Shown here in pieces: positions 46,736 through 56,775 of a DNA stretch of 64,000 bases. The first letter of the stretch is position 1, and each line of letters starts with the position of its first letter. Source of the DNA: Parvularcula sp. BBD 1991-13 (lineage in GTDB: Bacteria > Pseudomonadota > Alphaproteobacteria > Caulobacterales > Parvularculaceae); NCBI GenBank assembly GCA_001657385.1, contig LYSZ01000004.1:62001-126000 (forward strand), written 5' to 3'. The position numbers and the translations under genes are program-made. Under the pieces are notes generated by a model. It ran no database searches. It was not told the DNA's origin and saw nothing but the letters and a program-made list of their open reading frames with translations.

Positions 46736-48019
46736 ATGCGGGCGTTTTGTTTTGCACTGGTTTCGGCGGGCGCGCTGGCGCTTGGCGCCTGCGCCGGTCC
46801 GGACCGCGCGCCGTCCATGGTCGAGCGGGAGACCGCCGCCGCGCCCGCGGTGCGTTTCGCCGTCTTCAACGTCTATCTCAACCGTCCGGAAGCCGGCGCG
46901 CTCCTGGCCGAGATGCGCGCTGGCGACAGCCCGCAGGCGCGCAAGGTCGCGGAGATCATTCAGCGCACGGCGCCGGACGTGCTTCTTCTCAATGAGTTCG
47001 ACTATGAGCCTTCGGGCGAGGCGCTGCGCCTGTTTCAGGAGAATTACCTGGAGAAAAGCTGGAACGGCGCGCCGCCCGCGGTCTACCCGTATGTGTTTCT
47101 GGCGCCGTCGAACACCGGCGTTCATTCCGGGGTGGACCTCAACCGCGACGGCGCGGTGGCCGCCGCGCCCGGCTCGCGCGACTATGGCGGCGACGCTTTC
47201 GGCTATGGGGAGTTTCCGGGCAAGTTCGCCATGGCTTTCCTATCGAAATACCCGATCGCGGAAGACGACGTGCGCACGTTCCGCAACTTTCTCTGGAAAG
47301 ACATGCCGGGCGCGCGCCTGCCCGACGATCCGGACACGCCCGAGCCGGCCGACTGGTACGCCGGGCCGGCGCTGGACAGGTTCCGTCTTTCCTCCAAAAG
47401 CCACTGGGACATTCCGGTGCTGATCGGCGGGCGCGCGGTTCACGTGCTGGCGAGCCATCCGACGCCGCCGGGGTTCGACGGCGAGGAGGATCGCAACGGC
47501 AGGCGCAATTTCGACGAAAATCGTTTCTGGGCGGATTATGTGACGCCCGGGCGCGGGTCGTATATCTATGACGACGCCGGGGGCGAGGGCGGTCTTGAAC
47601 CGGGCGCGCGTTTCGTCATCATGGGTGATCTCAACGCGGACCCGACTGACGGCGCCGCGCCGGGCTCGATCCGACAACTGCTCGAGGCGCCGGCGGCCGC
47701 GCCCGGCCGCGCGCCGCGCAGCCGCGGCGGCGCGGCGCAAGCCGAACTTCAGGGCGGCGCCAATGCGCGCCATAGGGGCGATCCCGCCGAGGATACCTCC
47801 GATTTCAACGATGATCCCGAAACCGGCGCCGGCAATCTGCGCCTCGATTACGTGATCGCGTCGAGGTCGGGGCTTGTCGAAACCGGTTCGGGCGTCTTCT
47901 GGCCGGCGCCGGGCGATCCCCAGTACGGCCTTGTCGGTCCCGGCTTTCCCGTGGAAAGCTCCGATCACAGACTGGTCTGGCGCGACCTGGTTGTCACCGA
48001 ACGGCGCGCAGGGCAATAA
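46736..48019 (+). CDS. Endonuclease/exonuclease/phosphatase-family lipoprotein
   Basis: A 427-residue protein with a lipoprotein signal (MRAFCFALVSAGALALGAC, lipobox LGAC with Cys19) and an EEP-fold domain: VRFAVFNVYLNRP, DVLLLNEFDYEP with the metal-ligand Glu, HVLASHPTPPGF, VIMGDLNADPTDG, and the closing SSDHRLVW with the catalytic His. It would act in the periplasm on phosphodiesters of nucleic acid, sugars or lipids; the substrate is unknown. The start at 46736 is chosen because the signal peptide begins there; in-frame ATGs inside the tandem repeat would lengthen the leader. Confidence 0.85.
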   Translation: MRAFCFALVSAGALALGACAGPDRAPSMVERETAAAPAVRFAVFNVYLNRPEAGALLAEMRAGDSPQARKVAEIIQRTAPDVLLLNEFDYEPSGEALRLFQENYLEKSWNGAPPAVYPYVFLAPSNTGVHSGVDLNRDGAVAAAPGSRDYGGDAFGYGEFPGKFAMAFLSKYPIAEDDVRTFRNFLWKDMPGARLPDDPDTPEPADWYAGPALDRFRLSSKSHWDIPVLIGGRAVHVLASHPTPPGFDGEEDRNGRRNFDENRFWADYVTPGRGSYIYDDAGGEGGLEPGARFVIMGDLNADPTDGAAPGSIRQLLEAPAAAPGRAPRSRGGAAQAELQGGANARHRGDPAEDTSDFNDDPETGAGNLRLDYVIASRSGLVETGSGVFWPAPGDPQYGLVGPGFPVESSDHRLVWRDLVVTERRAGQ

Positions 48020-48044
48020 ACGGCGCGTTTCCTGTTCTGTGCGG

Positions 48045-48947
48045 TCAGCTTGAAAATGTCGCCGAAAACGGCGCCTGGTTCGGGCCGAAGCCGGCGCGTT
48101 TCATGCCGTCGGAGTTCCAGGCGAAGGCAATCTCGCCCTCGCGCGAGACCGCGATGACCCCGCCGTCGCCGCCGAGGCGGCCGACATCCTCGATCAGTCC
48201 CTCGCTCGCCCGGCCCAGCGCGGCGCCCTGGTATCGCATGCGGCTGGCGACATCCTGGGCGCCGCCGGCGAGAATGAAAAACTCTCCGACGCCGGTGCAG
48301 GACGCGGCGACGAATTCGTCCGCCCACGTACCCGATCCGATCAGCGGGGTGTCGCCGACGCGGCCCTCCAGCTTGCCGAAGACGCCGCCGGTGGAGGTGG
48401 CGGCGGCGAGGCGCCCCCGGGCGTCAAGGGCGACGGCGCCGACGGTGCCGTGGCCCATTTCCGCTTGCGTCAGCTCCTTCGGGTCGATGCCGATCGGCGT
48501 GACGTAGTAGCGTTCCGGGTCGTCCACGAAGTCGAAGTTCCGTCCACGGCAGAAGTTTTCCGCCCCGCGCCCGGCGAGCATCACGTGGGGCGTTTCGTCC
48601 ATGACGGCGCGCGCGGCCCGGATCGGGCTTTTCAGGTGCTTGACCGCCGCGACGGCGCCGGCGCTGCGTTTCAGCCCGGCGTTCCCGCTCGCCATGATGG
48701 ACGCGTCCAGCTCGGCGTAGCCCGCCTTGTTCGGCGCCGCGCCGCGCCCGGCGATGTAAAAGCCCGAGGCTTCCATCTCCGCGACCAGCGCTTCGACGAC
48801 GTCGACCGCCGCCGCACCGTCCGTCAACAGCGCTTCGCCCCGTTTCACGAGGTCGAACAGATGGGCTTCGGCTCTGGCGTAATCGCGGCCCTTTCGCGCG
48901 CCGGCGCCGCCGTGAAGCGCGAGCGCTGCGGGCGAAGAAGCGGTCAA
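48045..48947 (-). CDS. Isoaspartyl peptidase/L-asparaginase (Ntn hydrolase)
   Basis: A 300-residue plant-type asparaginase. The N-terminus [16 protein letters not shown] and the autocleavage site [11 protein letters not shown], with Thr168 as the catalytic N-terminal threonine after self-cleavage, followed by AAATSTGG, are diagnostic. It hydrolyses isoaspartyl dipeptides from damaged proteins and asparagine. The TTG at 48947 is preferred because a perfect AGGAGG lies five bases upstream; an ATG at 48968 would add seven residues but has no ribosome site. Convergent with the EEP lipoprotein gene. Confidence 0.9.
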   Translation of the reverse strand: MTASSPAALALHGGAGARKGRDYARAEAHLFDLVKRGEALLTDGAAAVDVVEALVAEMEASGFYIAGRGAAPNKAGYAELDASIMASGNAGLKRSAGAVAAVKHLKSPIRAARAVMDETPHVMLAGRGAENFCRGRNFDFVDDPERYYVTPIGIDPKELTQAEMGHGTVGAVALDARGRLAAATSTGGVFGKLEGRVGDTPLIGSGTWADEFVAASCTGVGEFFILAGGAQDVASRMRYQGAALGRASEGLIEDVGRLGGDGGVIAVSREGEIAFAWNSDGMKRAGFGPNQAPFSATFSS

Positions 48948-48989
48948 GCGAACCTCCTGTCGATACATTCCGTCATCTGACCGCCGCCT

Positions 48990-49031
48990 ACCATCTGCCG
49001 CCTATCACTTGCGGCCTATCATCTGCCGCCT
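48990..49031. repeat. 14-bp tandem repeat, three copies, in the spacer before gpmA
   Basis: Units 48990-49003, 49004-49017 and 49018-49031 (ATCATCTGCCGCCT-like) follow a more diverged copy at about 48973-48989. The 341-base divergent spacer 48948-49288 shows no gene; it also holds a second direct repeat close to gpmA. Confidence 0.65.
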
Positions 49032-49243
49032 GTCGCCTGACTGCCGCGACCCGGCCCGCATAGGCGGGCGCGGCCGCCCGATCGCTTCCTGTTCGATGGC
49101 GGGGCCGGCGTCAAGTCCGTCGCACGCCGGGGCGGCGTTTTACGGCGGGCTGTTTTCCTTTTCGGGGTTATGGGATATGCGCTGCTATCGAAAGCGGGCG
49201 CGGGGATGCTCCCATTCGCCGCGACGCCGCAATCCGCGCAGCC

Positions 49244-49273
49244 GTCAATGCGCGAACAAGTCAATGCGCACAC
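49244..49273 (+). repeat. Direct repeat of about 15 bp right before gpmA
   Basis: GTCAATGCGC occurs at 49244 and again at 49260, with GTCAAGG at 49274 forming the start of a third partial copy that supplies the gpmA ribosome site AAGGAG. Confidence 0.5.
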
Positions 49274-49288
49274 GTCAAGGAGCCGCCC

Positions 49289-50011
49289 ATGACCAGCCTC
49301 GCCCTCGTTCGCCACGGCCAGAGCCAGTGGAACCTCGAAAACCGCTTTACCGGCTGGGTGGACGTGGACCTGACGGACAAGGGCCGCGCCGAGGCGCAAA
49401 AGGCGGGGGCGCTCCTGAAAGAGACCGGGCTTGAGTTCGCGGGCTGCTTTACCTCGGTGCAGAAACGGGCGATCCGCACCCTGTGGATCGCTCTCGACGA
49501 AATGGACCGCATGTGGCTGCCCGTCACGCGCGCGTGGCAGTTGAACGAGCGCCATTACGGCGGTCTTACCGGGCTGGACAAGGCGGAAACCGCCGAACGG
49601 CACGGCGCCGACCAGGTCAAAATCTGGCGCCGGAGCTTCGATACGCCGCCGCCTCCGATGGACCCGGAGAGCGAGCACAACATGGCGAACGATCCGCGCT
49701 ACGCGCTTTACGATGCGCAGGCGCCGGCGGCGGAATCCCTCAAAATGACCCTGGACCGGGTCGCGCCCTATTTCGACGAGACGATCGCGCCGCAACTTAA
49801 AGCCGGCAAGTCGCTGATCGTCGCCGCCCACGGCAACTCCCTGCGGGCGCTGGTCAAGATCCTGCTCAACGTCTCCGACGAGGATATCGTCGGCCTGGAA
49901 ATCCCCACGGGCAACCCGCTCCTGTTCGAGCTGGAGGCCGGCTCCGCAGCGCCCGTCGCGGCGCGCTATCTCGATGCGGACCGGGCGCAGCCGATCCCGC
50001 CCCTGGGGTGA
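49289..50011 (+). CDS. gpmA: 2,3-bisphosphoglycerate-dependent phosphoglycerate mutase
   Basis: A 240-residue cofactor-dependent mutase that interconverts 3- and 2-phosphoglycerate in glycolysis. The phosphohistidine is in [23 protein letters not shown] follows, [17 protein letters not shown] gives the active-site Glu region, and [12 protein letters not shown] holds the second His. The ATG at 49289 has AAGGAG upstream. It lies about 2.4 kb from the tkt-gap-pgk-fba run. Confidence 0.96.
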   Translation: MTSLALVRHGQSQWNLENRFTGWVDVDLTDKGRAEAQKAGALLKETGLEFAGCFTSVQKRAIRTLWIALDEMDRMWLPVTRAWQLNERHYGGLTGLDKAETAERHGADQVKIWRRSFDTPPPPMDPESEHNMANDPRYALYDAQAPAAESLKMTLDRVAPYFDETIAPQLKAGKSLIVAAHGNSLRALVKILLNVSDEDIVGLEIPTGNPLLFELEAGSAAPVAARYLDADRAQPIPPLG

Positions 50012-50044
50012 CGCGGCGTCTTTCGCGCGGCGCGGCGCGCCGCC

Positions 50045-51463
50045 TTAGGCGGTCCAGCGGGTCACCAGCCCGTTGATGTCGACGCGCGCGGCCAGCTTCG
50101 TCGCGATCAGATAAAGCCCGCCCAGCTTGCGGTGGATGAACATGGCGGCGGGGGGCGGCGGCTGTGAAAAGCCGCTGGTGCGCAGGGCGACGACATTGTC
50201 GCGCAGCCGCGCCGCCAGGTCCGAGGCGCTGAAGTCGTAAGGCCCCTTGTGGCGCATCGGCTCCATGGCGATGTCGTAAGTCTCGCGCAGCAGCGTTTCG
50301 AGTCGCGCCGGCGTGTCGTCGTCGATCAGCCCCATGCGCAGGGCCGCGGCGTGGGCGTCGGCCCAGTCGCCCCGGATCGCCGCGGCGAGCAGGGCCTGGT
50401 ATCCCTCGGCCAGGGCCGGTTCGATATCCCGCGCGGCGCCGAAATCGAGCAGGATGATCTTCCCTGTGTCCTCGTCGCGGAAGAAATTGGCGAAGTTCGG
50501 GTCGGTCTGCATCAGGCGGAATTCGAAAAGCTCGCGCAGCGCCAGGTCGATCAGCGCCGTCGCGATGCGGTCGCGTTCCGCCTGGGGCAGCGCCGTGAGC
50601 GCGTCAATGGGCGCGCCCGGGGCGTAGGACATGGCGAGGATGTTGCGCGTGGTGAAATCGTCGTGGACGTCCGGCACGACGAAGTCCTCTGACCCCTTGA
50701 GCAACGCCTGGAACCGCTTGACGCGCGCGCTTTCCCGTTCGTAATCGGCTTCTTCCCCGAGCTGCTTTTTCGCTTCCTCCAGCAGCGGGGCGATGTTCAC
50801 TTCCTTCGGCAGGACGCCGGCGATGCGAATGATCGAGGCGAGATTGTCGATGTCGCTGTCGATGCTTTCGCGAACCCCGGGATACTGGACTTTCAGGGCG
50901 AGCTTGCGCCCGTCCCTGGTCACGGCGCGGTGGACCTGCCCGATCGACGCGGCGGCGATGGGGCGCACGTCGAACTGCTCGAACCGGCTGAGCCAGTCGC
51001 GCCCCCAGTCCCGGGCGAGCACGCCGCGAAGCTGGCGCGGCGGCATTTCATGGGCGCTGCTGCGAAGCCGGGACAGGGGTTCGGCGAATTCCGGCGGCAC
51101 GAAGTCGCCGTCGTCCATGGAGAGAAGCTGGCCGAGCTTCATCGCCGCGCCGCGCAGGCGCGATAACTGGTCCGCGGCCATGGCCGCGTTTGACGGGGTC
51201 AGCAGGAGGTCCTGAAGCGACGGGCGCTGGCCGCGCGCCAGGCGTTGCGCGCCCTCCGCCACCATATTGCCGACAATGCCCGCGCCGAGGCCGCCGAATC
51301 GCGCCAGCCGCGCCATGCGCGCGCTCGGCACGGCGAGGCCGCGCTGATCTTGTCCTCTCTCGGCCTGTCCTCGCTCCGGGGACGGGTCGTCGGGTTTCTT
51401 CATCGCCATCGGGACCGTCGGAAGGGGGGCGTCGGGGCGACGCCGGATTTTCCGCCTTTGCAT
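50045..51463 (-). CDS. ABC1/UbiB-family atypical kinase
   Basis: A 472-residue member of the ABC1/ADCK/UbiB family. The family KxGQ motif is AMKLGQLLSMDD, the Ala-rich loop is PIAAASIGQVHRAV, the ATP-site Lys is in LALKVQYPGV, and the metal motifs are QTDPNFANFF and ILLDFGAARD. Such proteins are linked to ubiquinone biosynthesis through ATPase activity. The N-terminal 40 residues are low-complexity. The ATG at 51463 is preferred for its AAGGA; ATGs at 51481, 51409 and 51403 are alternatives. Confidence 0.9.
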   Translation of the reverse strand: MQRRKIRRRPDAPLPTVPMAMKKPDDPSPERGQAERGQDQRGLAVPSARMARLARFGGLGAGIVGNMVAEGAQRLARGQRPSLQDLLLTPSNAAMAADQLSRLRGAAMKLGQLLSMDDGDFVPPEFAEPLSRLRSSAHEMPPRQLRGVLARDWGRDWLSRFEQFDVRPIAAASIGQVHRAVTRDGRKLALKVQYPGVRESIDSDIDNLASIIRIAGVLPKEVNIAPLLEEAKKQLGEEADYERESARVKRFQALLKGSEDFVVPDVHDDFTTRNILAMSYAPGAPIDALTALPQAERDRIATALIDLALRELFEFRLMQTDPNFANFFRDEDTGKIILLDFGAARDIEPALAEGYQALLAAAIRGDWADAHAAALRMGLIDDDTPARLETLLRETYDIAMEPMRHKGPYDFSASDLAARLRDNVVALRTSGFSQPPPPAAMFIHRKLGGLYLIATKLAARVDINGLVTRWTA

Positions 51464-51561
51464 TACATCCTTATGTATCATGAAGGATTACGCAGCGCCC
51501 GGCCGGGCAGATCGACGGTTGCGCCATTCGCGGGGCCGGTCCAGGTCCGCCGCGGTCTGTT

Positions 51562-51891
51562 TCAGGCGTCCTCCAGCCGGTCGGCCATGTCCTTGATGCG
51601 GGCCGCCGCGGCGTCCACCGCGCGGCTTGCGCCGCCGACTGTATCGAGATCCATGGGCGTCTCGGCTTCCTCCAGGTCGCCCGCCCGCGCCCTCGCCTCG
51701 AACAATTCGTCGCAGACGGTCAGCGCGGCCAGCAGCATCAGTCGCGCATCGCCGATCTGGCCGAGGTCGTTGCCGAGGCTGGAAACCCGGCGGTCGAAAA
51801 ACGCGGAAAGCTGTTGCAGGCGCTCTTCCTGGCCGTCTTCGCAGGTCACGCGGTAGTCGCGCCCGTTCACGCGAATGTCGACTTGGGTCAT
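51562..51891 (-). CDS. zapA: Cell division protein ZapA
   Basis: A 109-residue ZapA-type protein that bundles FtsZ filaments at the division site. It begins VDIRVNGRDYRVTCEDGQEE, the family start, and continues with LSAFFDRRVSSLG and a long coiled-coil (ARLMLLAALTVCDELFEAR). Its start overlaps the stop of the upstream small coiled-coil gene by four bases (ATGA), so the two are cotranscribed and coupled. The position divergent from tkt is the usual alphaproteobacterial one. Confidence 0.9.
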   Translation of the reverse strand: MTQVDIRVNGRDYRVTCEDGQEERLQQLSAFFDRRVSSLGNDLGQIGDARLMLLAALTVCDELFEARARAGDLEEAETPMDLDTVGGASRAVDAAAARIKDMADRLEDA

Positions 51892-52202
51892 GGCTCGTCC
51901 TCCGTTCCATCCTCGCGGGCGCCGGGGCCGTCGGGACCCGGCTGCGGCGGCGTCCTTGCTTCGGGAGCTTCGGGAACTTCGGGGGCTTCAGGGGGATAGA
52001 GAAGCGCTTTCAGATCGCTGATCGCCGCGCCCAGCCCGGCGCCGGCCTCGAGCGTGTGGGCCCTTGCCGTCCTGGCGCAGCGCTGGGCGGCGGCGATGGC
52101 GTCGCGATCGGCCATCTGCCCGTCAAGGCGGGCGTCGAGACTGGTCTCCAGCCTGTCCAGCGCTTCGGCCAGGTGGCTGACCGCGTTTTCCAATAAAGGC
52201 AT
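51888..52202 (-). CDS. Small coiled-coil protein upstream of zapA (DUF4164-like)
   Basis: A 104-residue protein. Residues 1-70 form an amphipathic, probably coiled-coil region (LENAVSHLAEALDRLETSLD and onward), and the tail is Pro/Glu-rich (PPEAPEVPEAPEA). Its position and length match the small DUF4164-type gene that precedes zapA in many Alphaproteobacteria; the function is unknown, but a link to cell division is suggested by the coupling with zapA. Confidence 0.75.
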   Translation of the reverse strand: MPLLENAVSHLAEALDRLETSLDARLDGQMADRDAIAAAQRCARTARAHTLEAGAGLGAAISDLKALLYPPEAPEVPEAPEARTPPQPGPDGPGAREDGTEDEP

Positions 52203-52437
52203 AAGCTTCGCGCCCCGCTGAGCTAGCTGCGTTCCGGGAACGCCGATGCGGTGGTGAATGCGCGAGACAATGTGCGCCTCGCCGGGCCTTCTGTCCAGCC
52301 GACCACAGCCAGAGCGCCCGCGCGTCAGATCCAGCCCGCGCTACGCCCCCGCCCGGTCTTGACCCTCAAGACGCTGCGATGCATGTAGCGCGCATCGTTT
52401 TTATTTCGCTTTCAAACGCATAAAGGTCGTCCCGAAA

Positions 52438-54450
52438 ATGACAGCTGGCGCGCCCGCACAAACGCCCTGGGGCGAGGAATTCCAACACCTGGCCCCGCAG
52501 ATGGCCAACGCCGTTCGCGCCCTTTCCATGGATGCTGTCGAAAAAGCGAAATCGGGCCACCCCGGCATGCCGATGGGCATGGCGGATGCGGCGACGGTGC
52601 TGTTCACGCAGTTTCTGAAATTCGACGCCGCCGATCCGGCCTGGCCGGACCGCGACCGCTTCGTCCTGTCGGCGGGCCATGGCTCAATGCTGATCTACGC
52701 GCTCGGCCACCTGCTCGGCTACGACGGCATGCCGCTGGACGAGATCAGGAACTTCCGCCAGCTCGGATCGAAAACCGCCGGGCACCCGGAATACGGCCAC
52801 GCGCCGGCGGTCGAGACCACCACCGGCCCCCTCGGTCAGGGGCTGGCGAACGCCGTCGGCATGGCGATCGCGGAGGCGCATCTGAACGCGCGCTTCGGCG
52901 ACGACCTCGTCGATCACCATACTTATGTCGTCGCCGGCGACGGCTGCCTGATGGAGGGGATCAGCCAGGAGGCGATTTCCCTCGCCGGGCACCTGAAGCT
53001 CCGCAAGCTGATCGTTCTGTTCGACGATAACGAGATTTCCATCGACGGGCCGGTGTCGCTGTCGGACTCCACTAGCCAGACCGAGCGCTTCGCCGCCTCG
53101 GGCTGGGCGACCATGCGCGTCGACGGCCACGACATGACGGCGCTCGCCGAAGCGATCGCAAAAGCCCGGACGTCGGACCGGCCGACGCTTATCGCCTGTC
53201 GCACGGTGATCGGCCGCGGCGCCCCGACCAAGCAGGGCAAGGCGGCGAGCCATGGCGCGCCGCTCGGCCCGGAGGAGATCGCCGGCGCGCGCGAGGCGCT
53301 CGACTGGCCGCACGCGCCGTTCGAGATTCCCGATGACGTTCTGTCGGCCTGGCGCGCGGCCGGCGCGCGCGGGGACGCGGCCCGCGCCGCCTGGGAGGCG
53401 CGCGCAATCGCGCATCCCGACTGCGAGGCGTTCAGAACCGCCATGGCCGGCGATTACGCCGGCGTTCTGGGCGAGGCTGTCCGAGAGTACAAGAAAACCC
53501 TCGCCGACGAGCCGAAAAAAGTCGCCACCCGCAAGGCGTCGGAAATGGCGCTGGAGGTCGTCAACGCGGTTATCGCGGAAACCGTGGGCGGTTCTGCGGA
53601 CCTCACCGGCTCGAACAACACCAGGACCAAGGGGCTCGATGTCCTGTCGGCGGATCACTACGCCGGGCGCTATCTACATTACGGCATTCGCGAACACGGC
53701 ATGGCCGCGGCCATGAACGGCATGGCGCTTCACGGCGGGGTCGTTCCCTATGGCGGCACGTTTCTGGTGTTCACGGACTATTGCCGCCCGGCGATCCGCC
53801 TGTCGGCGCTGATGGGGCTGCGCGTCGTCTATGTGATGACGCACGACTCCATCGGCCTGGGCGAGGACGGGCCGACCCACCAGCCGGTCGAGCACCTGGC
53901 GGCTCTGCGGGCGATCCCGAACCTCAACCTGTTTCGGCCCTGCGACGCGGTGGAAACCGCCGAATGCTGGGAGCTGGCCCTGAAGCATATCGCGACGCCG
54001 TCGGTTATCGCCCTGACGCGTCAGGGCCTGGAGCCTGTCCGCACGACCCACACGGATGAAAACCTCTGCGCGAAGGGCGCCTATGTGGCGGCGGGCGAGG
54101 GCGAGACGGCGGACGCGGTCCTGATCGCGTCGGGCTCCGAGGTTGAAATCGCCATGGCCGCGCGGGCCGCGCTGAAACGGGACGGCGTTTCGGCGCGGGT
54201 CGTTTCCGCGCCGTGCTTCGAGCTTTTCGCGCAGGCGTCGGCGGATTATCGCGCGCGGGTCCTGGGCGACGCGCCCCGCATCGGGATCGAAGCGGCGGTG
54301 CGTCAGGGATGGGACGCGTTCCTGCGTCCCGAGGACGGTTTCATCGGCATGACCGGGTTCGGCGCTTCGGCCCCGGCCAGGGATTTGTTCGAGCATTTCG
54401 GCATCACCGCGGCCGCGGCCGCGAGCGAGGCCAGGCGACTGATCGGTTAG
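52438..54450 (+). CDS. tkt: Transketolase
   Basis: A 670-residue thiamine-diphosphate enzyme that moves two-carbon units between sugar phosphates in the pentose phosphate pathway. Motifs: [14 protein letters not shown] (active-site His), ThDP site [38 protein letters not shown] and [20 protein letters not shown]. Length is normal. A 235-base divergent spacer separates it from the zapA operon; no gene is seen there. It leads the run tkt-gap-pgk-fba, with gap nine bases on. Confidence 0.97.
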   Translation: MTAGAPAQTPWGEEFQHLAPQMANAVRALSMDAVEKAKSGHPGMPMGMADAATVLFTQFLKFDAADPAWPDRDRFVLSAGHGSMLIYALGHLLGYDGMPLDEIRNFRQLGSKTAGHPEYGHAPAVETTTGPLGQGLANAVGMAIAEAHLNARFGDDLVDHHTYVVAGDGCLMEGISQEAISLAGHLKLRKLIVLFDDNEISIDGPVSLSDSTSQTERFAASGWATMRVDGHDMTALAEAIAKARTSDRPTLIACRTVIGRGAPTKQGKAASHGAPLGPEEIAGAREALDWPHAPFEIPDDVLSAWRAAGARGDAARAAWEARAIAHPDCEAFRTAMAGDYAGVLGEAVREYKKTLADEPKKVATRKASEMALEVVNAVIAETVGGSADLTGSNNTRTKGLDVLSADHYAGRYLHYGIREHGMAAAMNGMALHGGVVPYGGTFLVFTDYCRPAIRLSALMGLRVVYVMTHDSIGLGEDGPTHQPVEHLAALRAIPNLNLFRPCDAVETAECWELALKHIATPSVIALTRQGLEPVRTTHTDENLCAKGAYVAAGEGETADAVLIASGSEVEIAMAARAALKRDGVSARVVSAPCFELFAQASADYRARVLGDAPRIGIEAAVRQGWDAFLRPEDGFIGMTGFGASAPARDLFEHFGITAAAAASEARRLIG

Positions 54451-54459
54451 GAGACGACA

Positions 54460-55467
54460 ATGACTTTGAAAATTGCAATCAACGGTTTCGGACGCATCGG
54501 ACGCCTCGCGCTGCGCTCGATCATGGAGACGGGCCGCAAGGGCGTCGACGTGGTCGCGATCAACGATCTCGGCTCGGTCGAAACCAACGCCCATCTCGTG
54601 CGTTACGACACCGTGCACGGACGGTTCCCGCATGAAGTGAAGGTGCTGAACGACACGATCGACGTCGGCGCCGGACCGATCAGGGTCTTCGCCGAACGCG
54701 ACCCGTCGAAGCTGCCCTGGGGCGAGCTTGACGTCGACATCGTTTACGAATGCACCGGCATCTTCACCGCCCGCGAGAAAGCCGCCGCGCATCTGGAGGC
54801 GGGCGCCAAGCGGGTGCTCGTTTCCGCGCCGGCGTCCGGCGCCGACAAGACCATCGTCTACGGCGTCAACCACGGCAGCCTGACCGCCGACGATCACGTC
54901 GTCTCCAACGCCTCGTGCACCACCAACTGCCTCGCGCCGGTCGCGAAGGTTCTCCAGGACACGGTCGGCATCGAGCGCGGCTACATGACGACGATCCACG
55001 CCTTCACCGGCGACCAGCCGACGCTCGACACGATGCACAAGGACCTTTATCGCGCCCGCGCGGCGGCGGGCAACATGATCCCGACCTCCACCGGCGCGGC
55101 GAAGGCGGTCGGCCTCGTCCTGCCGGAGCTGAACGGCAAGCTCGACGGATCGTCCGTGCGCGTGCCGACGCAGAATGTTTCCGTCGTCGATCTCGTCTTT
55201 ACGCCGCAGCGCGACACGACAGTCGAGGAAATCAACACCGCCATGACCGAGGCGTCGCGCGGCGCGCTCAAGGGCGTTCTCGGCGTCACCGACCAGCCGC
55301 TCGTGTCGTCCGACTTCAACCACGACCCGCATTCGTCGACCTTCGCCCTGCCGCAGACGCAGGTGCTAGAAGGCAAGCTTGTCCGGGTGTTGTCCTGGTA
55401 CGACAATGAATGGGGCTTTTCGACCCGCATGACCGACACGGCGCTGGAAATGGCGCGGCGTCTTTAG
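54460..55467 (+). CDS. gap: Glyceraldehyde-3-phosphate dehydrogenase, type I
   Basis: A 335-residue NAD(P)-dependent enzyme of glycolysis/gluconeogenesis. NAD motif IAINGFGRIGRLALRS, active-site Cys in SNASCTTNCLAPVAK, and the His in VRVPTQNVSVVDLVF region are canonical, with SWYDNEWGFSTRMTD near the end. It starts nine bases after tkt and precedes pgk by 42 bases. Confidence 0.98.
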   Translation: MTLKIAINGFGRIGRLALRSIMETGRKGVDVVAINDLGSVETNAHLVRYDTVHGRFPHEVKVLNDTIDVGAGPIRVFAERDPSKLPWGELDVDIVYECTGIFTAREKAAAHLEAGAKRVLVSAPASGADKTIVYGVNHGSLTADDHVVSNASCTTNCLAPVAKVLQDTVGIERGYMTTIHAFTGDQPTLDTMHKDLYRARAAAGNMIPTSTGAAKAVGLVLPELNGKLDGSSVRVPTQNVSVVDLVFTPQRDTTVEEINTAMTEASRGALKGVLGVTDQPLVSSDFNHDPHSSTFALPQTQVLEGKLVRVLSWYDNEWGFSTRMTDTALEMARRL

Positions 55468-55509
55468 AGTTGAGCCATGCGCGGCCGACGGTAAAACAGG
55501 GGAGAGGCG

Positions 55510-56718
55510 ATGACGGCGTACCGCACTCTTGACGATCTCGACGTCGCCGGCAAGCGCGTGCTTGTCCGCGTCGATTTCAACGTGCCGATGCAGGACGGCC
55601 CAAACGGGAAAACGATTACGGACGCAACGCGCATCGATCGCGCCCTGCCGACCATCGAGGCGCTGTCCAGGGCCGGCGCCAGGGTCCTGTTATTGTCCCA
55701 CTACGGAAGGCCGAAGGGGGCGCCCGATCCGGAGATGTCGCTGAAGCCCGTCGCCGCCGCGCTGTCGGACCGGCTGGGCGGGCCGGTGGAATTCGCCGGG
55801 GACTGTATCGGTCCGCAGGCAGAAAAAGTCGTCAAGGCGATGCTCGACGGCGACGTTGCGCTGTTCGAAAACACCCGTTTCCACCCCGGCGAGGAAAAGA
55901 ACGATCCCGACTTCGCCAGGGCGCTGGCCGCCAATGGCGATCTTTACGTGAACGACGCATTTTCCGCCGCGCATCGCGCCCACGCCTCGACCGAGGGCGT
56001 GGCCCGGCTGTTGCCCTCGGCGGCGGGCCGCGCGATGCAGCGTGAGCTTGACTACCTCCAGGCGGCGCTGGGCGCGCCGGTCCGCCCGATGATGGCGGTG
56101 GTCGGCGGGGCGAAAGTCTCCACCAAGATCGAACTGCTGCTCAACCTCGTCGGCAAGGCGAACGCCCTCGTCGTCGGCGGCGGCATGGCGAATACGTTCC
56201 TGTTCGCGAAGGGCGTCAGCGTCGGCAAGTCCCTGTGCGAGCCGGACCTCGCCGACACTGCGCGCGAGATCATGACCCAGGCGGAGCAGTCGGGCTGCGC
56301 CCTGATCCTGCCGGACGACGTCGTCGTCGCGAAGGAGTTCAAGGAAGGCGCGACCCGCGAGGTCAGGCCCGCGAGCGGCGTCGCGGCGGACGACATGATC
56401 CTCGATCTCGGTCCCGATACCGTCGACCGCATCGCGCAAACCATCGAAGGCGCCAAGACGCTGGTCTGGAACGGGCCGCTCGGCGCGTTCGAGATCCCGC
56501 CGTTCGACACCGCCACCGTCGAGGCGGCGAAATTCGCCGCGCGGCGGGTGAAGGAGGCGGGGCTGGTCGCCGTCGCCGGCGGCGGGGACACGGTCGCGGC
56601 GCTGAACCATGCTCAGGCCGCAGACGATTTCACCTATGTATCGACCGCGGGCGGCGCGTTTCTTGAATGGCTCGAAGGCAAAACGCTGCCGGGCGTTGCG
56701 GCGCTCCAGGCGTCTTAA
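55510..56718 (+). CDS. pgk: Phosphoglycerate kinase
   Basis: A 402-residue monomeric kinase that makes ATP from 1,3-bisphosphoglycerate. The N-terminal substrate site [14 protein letters not shown], the basic HFHPGEEK-like stretch ([16 protein letters not shown]), [14 protein letters not shown] and the C-terminal nucleotide loop [11 protein letters not shown] with [13 protein letters not shown] are all present. GGAGAGG lies just before the ATG. Confidence 0.98.
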   Translation: MTAYRTLDDLDVAGKRVLVRVDFNVPMQDGPNGKTITDATRIDRALPTIEALSRAGARVLLLSHYGRPKGAPDPEMSLKPVAAALSDRLGGPVEFAGDCIGPQAEKVVKAMLDGDVALFENTRFHPGEEKNDPDFARALAANGDLYVNDAFSAAHRAHASTEGVARLLPSAAGRAMQRELDYLQAALGAPVRPMMAVVGGAKVSTKIELLLNLVGKANALVVGGGMANTFLFAKGVSVGKSLCEPDLADTAREIMTQAEQSGCALILPDDVVVAKEFKEGATREVRPASGVAADDMILDLGPDTVDRIAQTIEGAKTLVWNGPLGAFEIPPFDTATVEAAKFAARRVKEAGLVAVAGGGDTVAALNHAQAADDFTYVSTAGGAFLEWLEGKTLPGVAALQAS

Positions 56719-56775
56719 CTTCCTCCGCCCGCCGAGAAGGGGCGGCGGCGGACAATGAACAAAGGATACGGGAAG

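Noticed and set aside
51463-51561. 6S RNA gene, often downstream of zapA in Alphaproteobacteria
   Set aside because: Only about 98 bases separate zapA from the ABC1 kinase gene, too short for the RNA with its promoter; no matching fold was seen.
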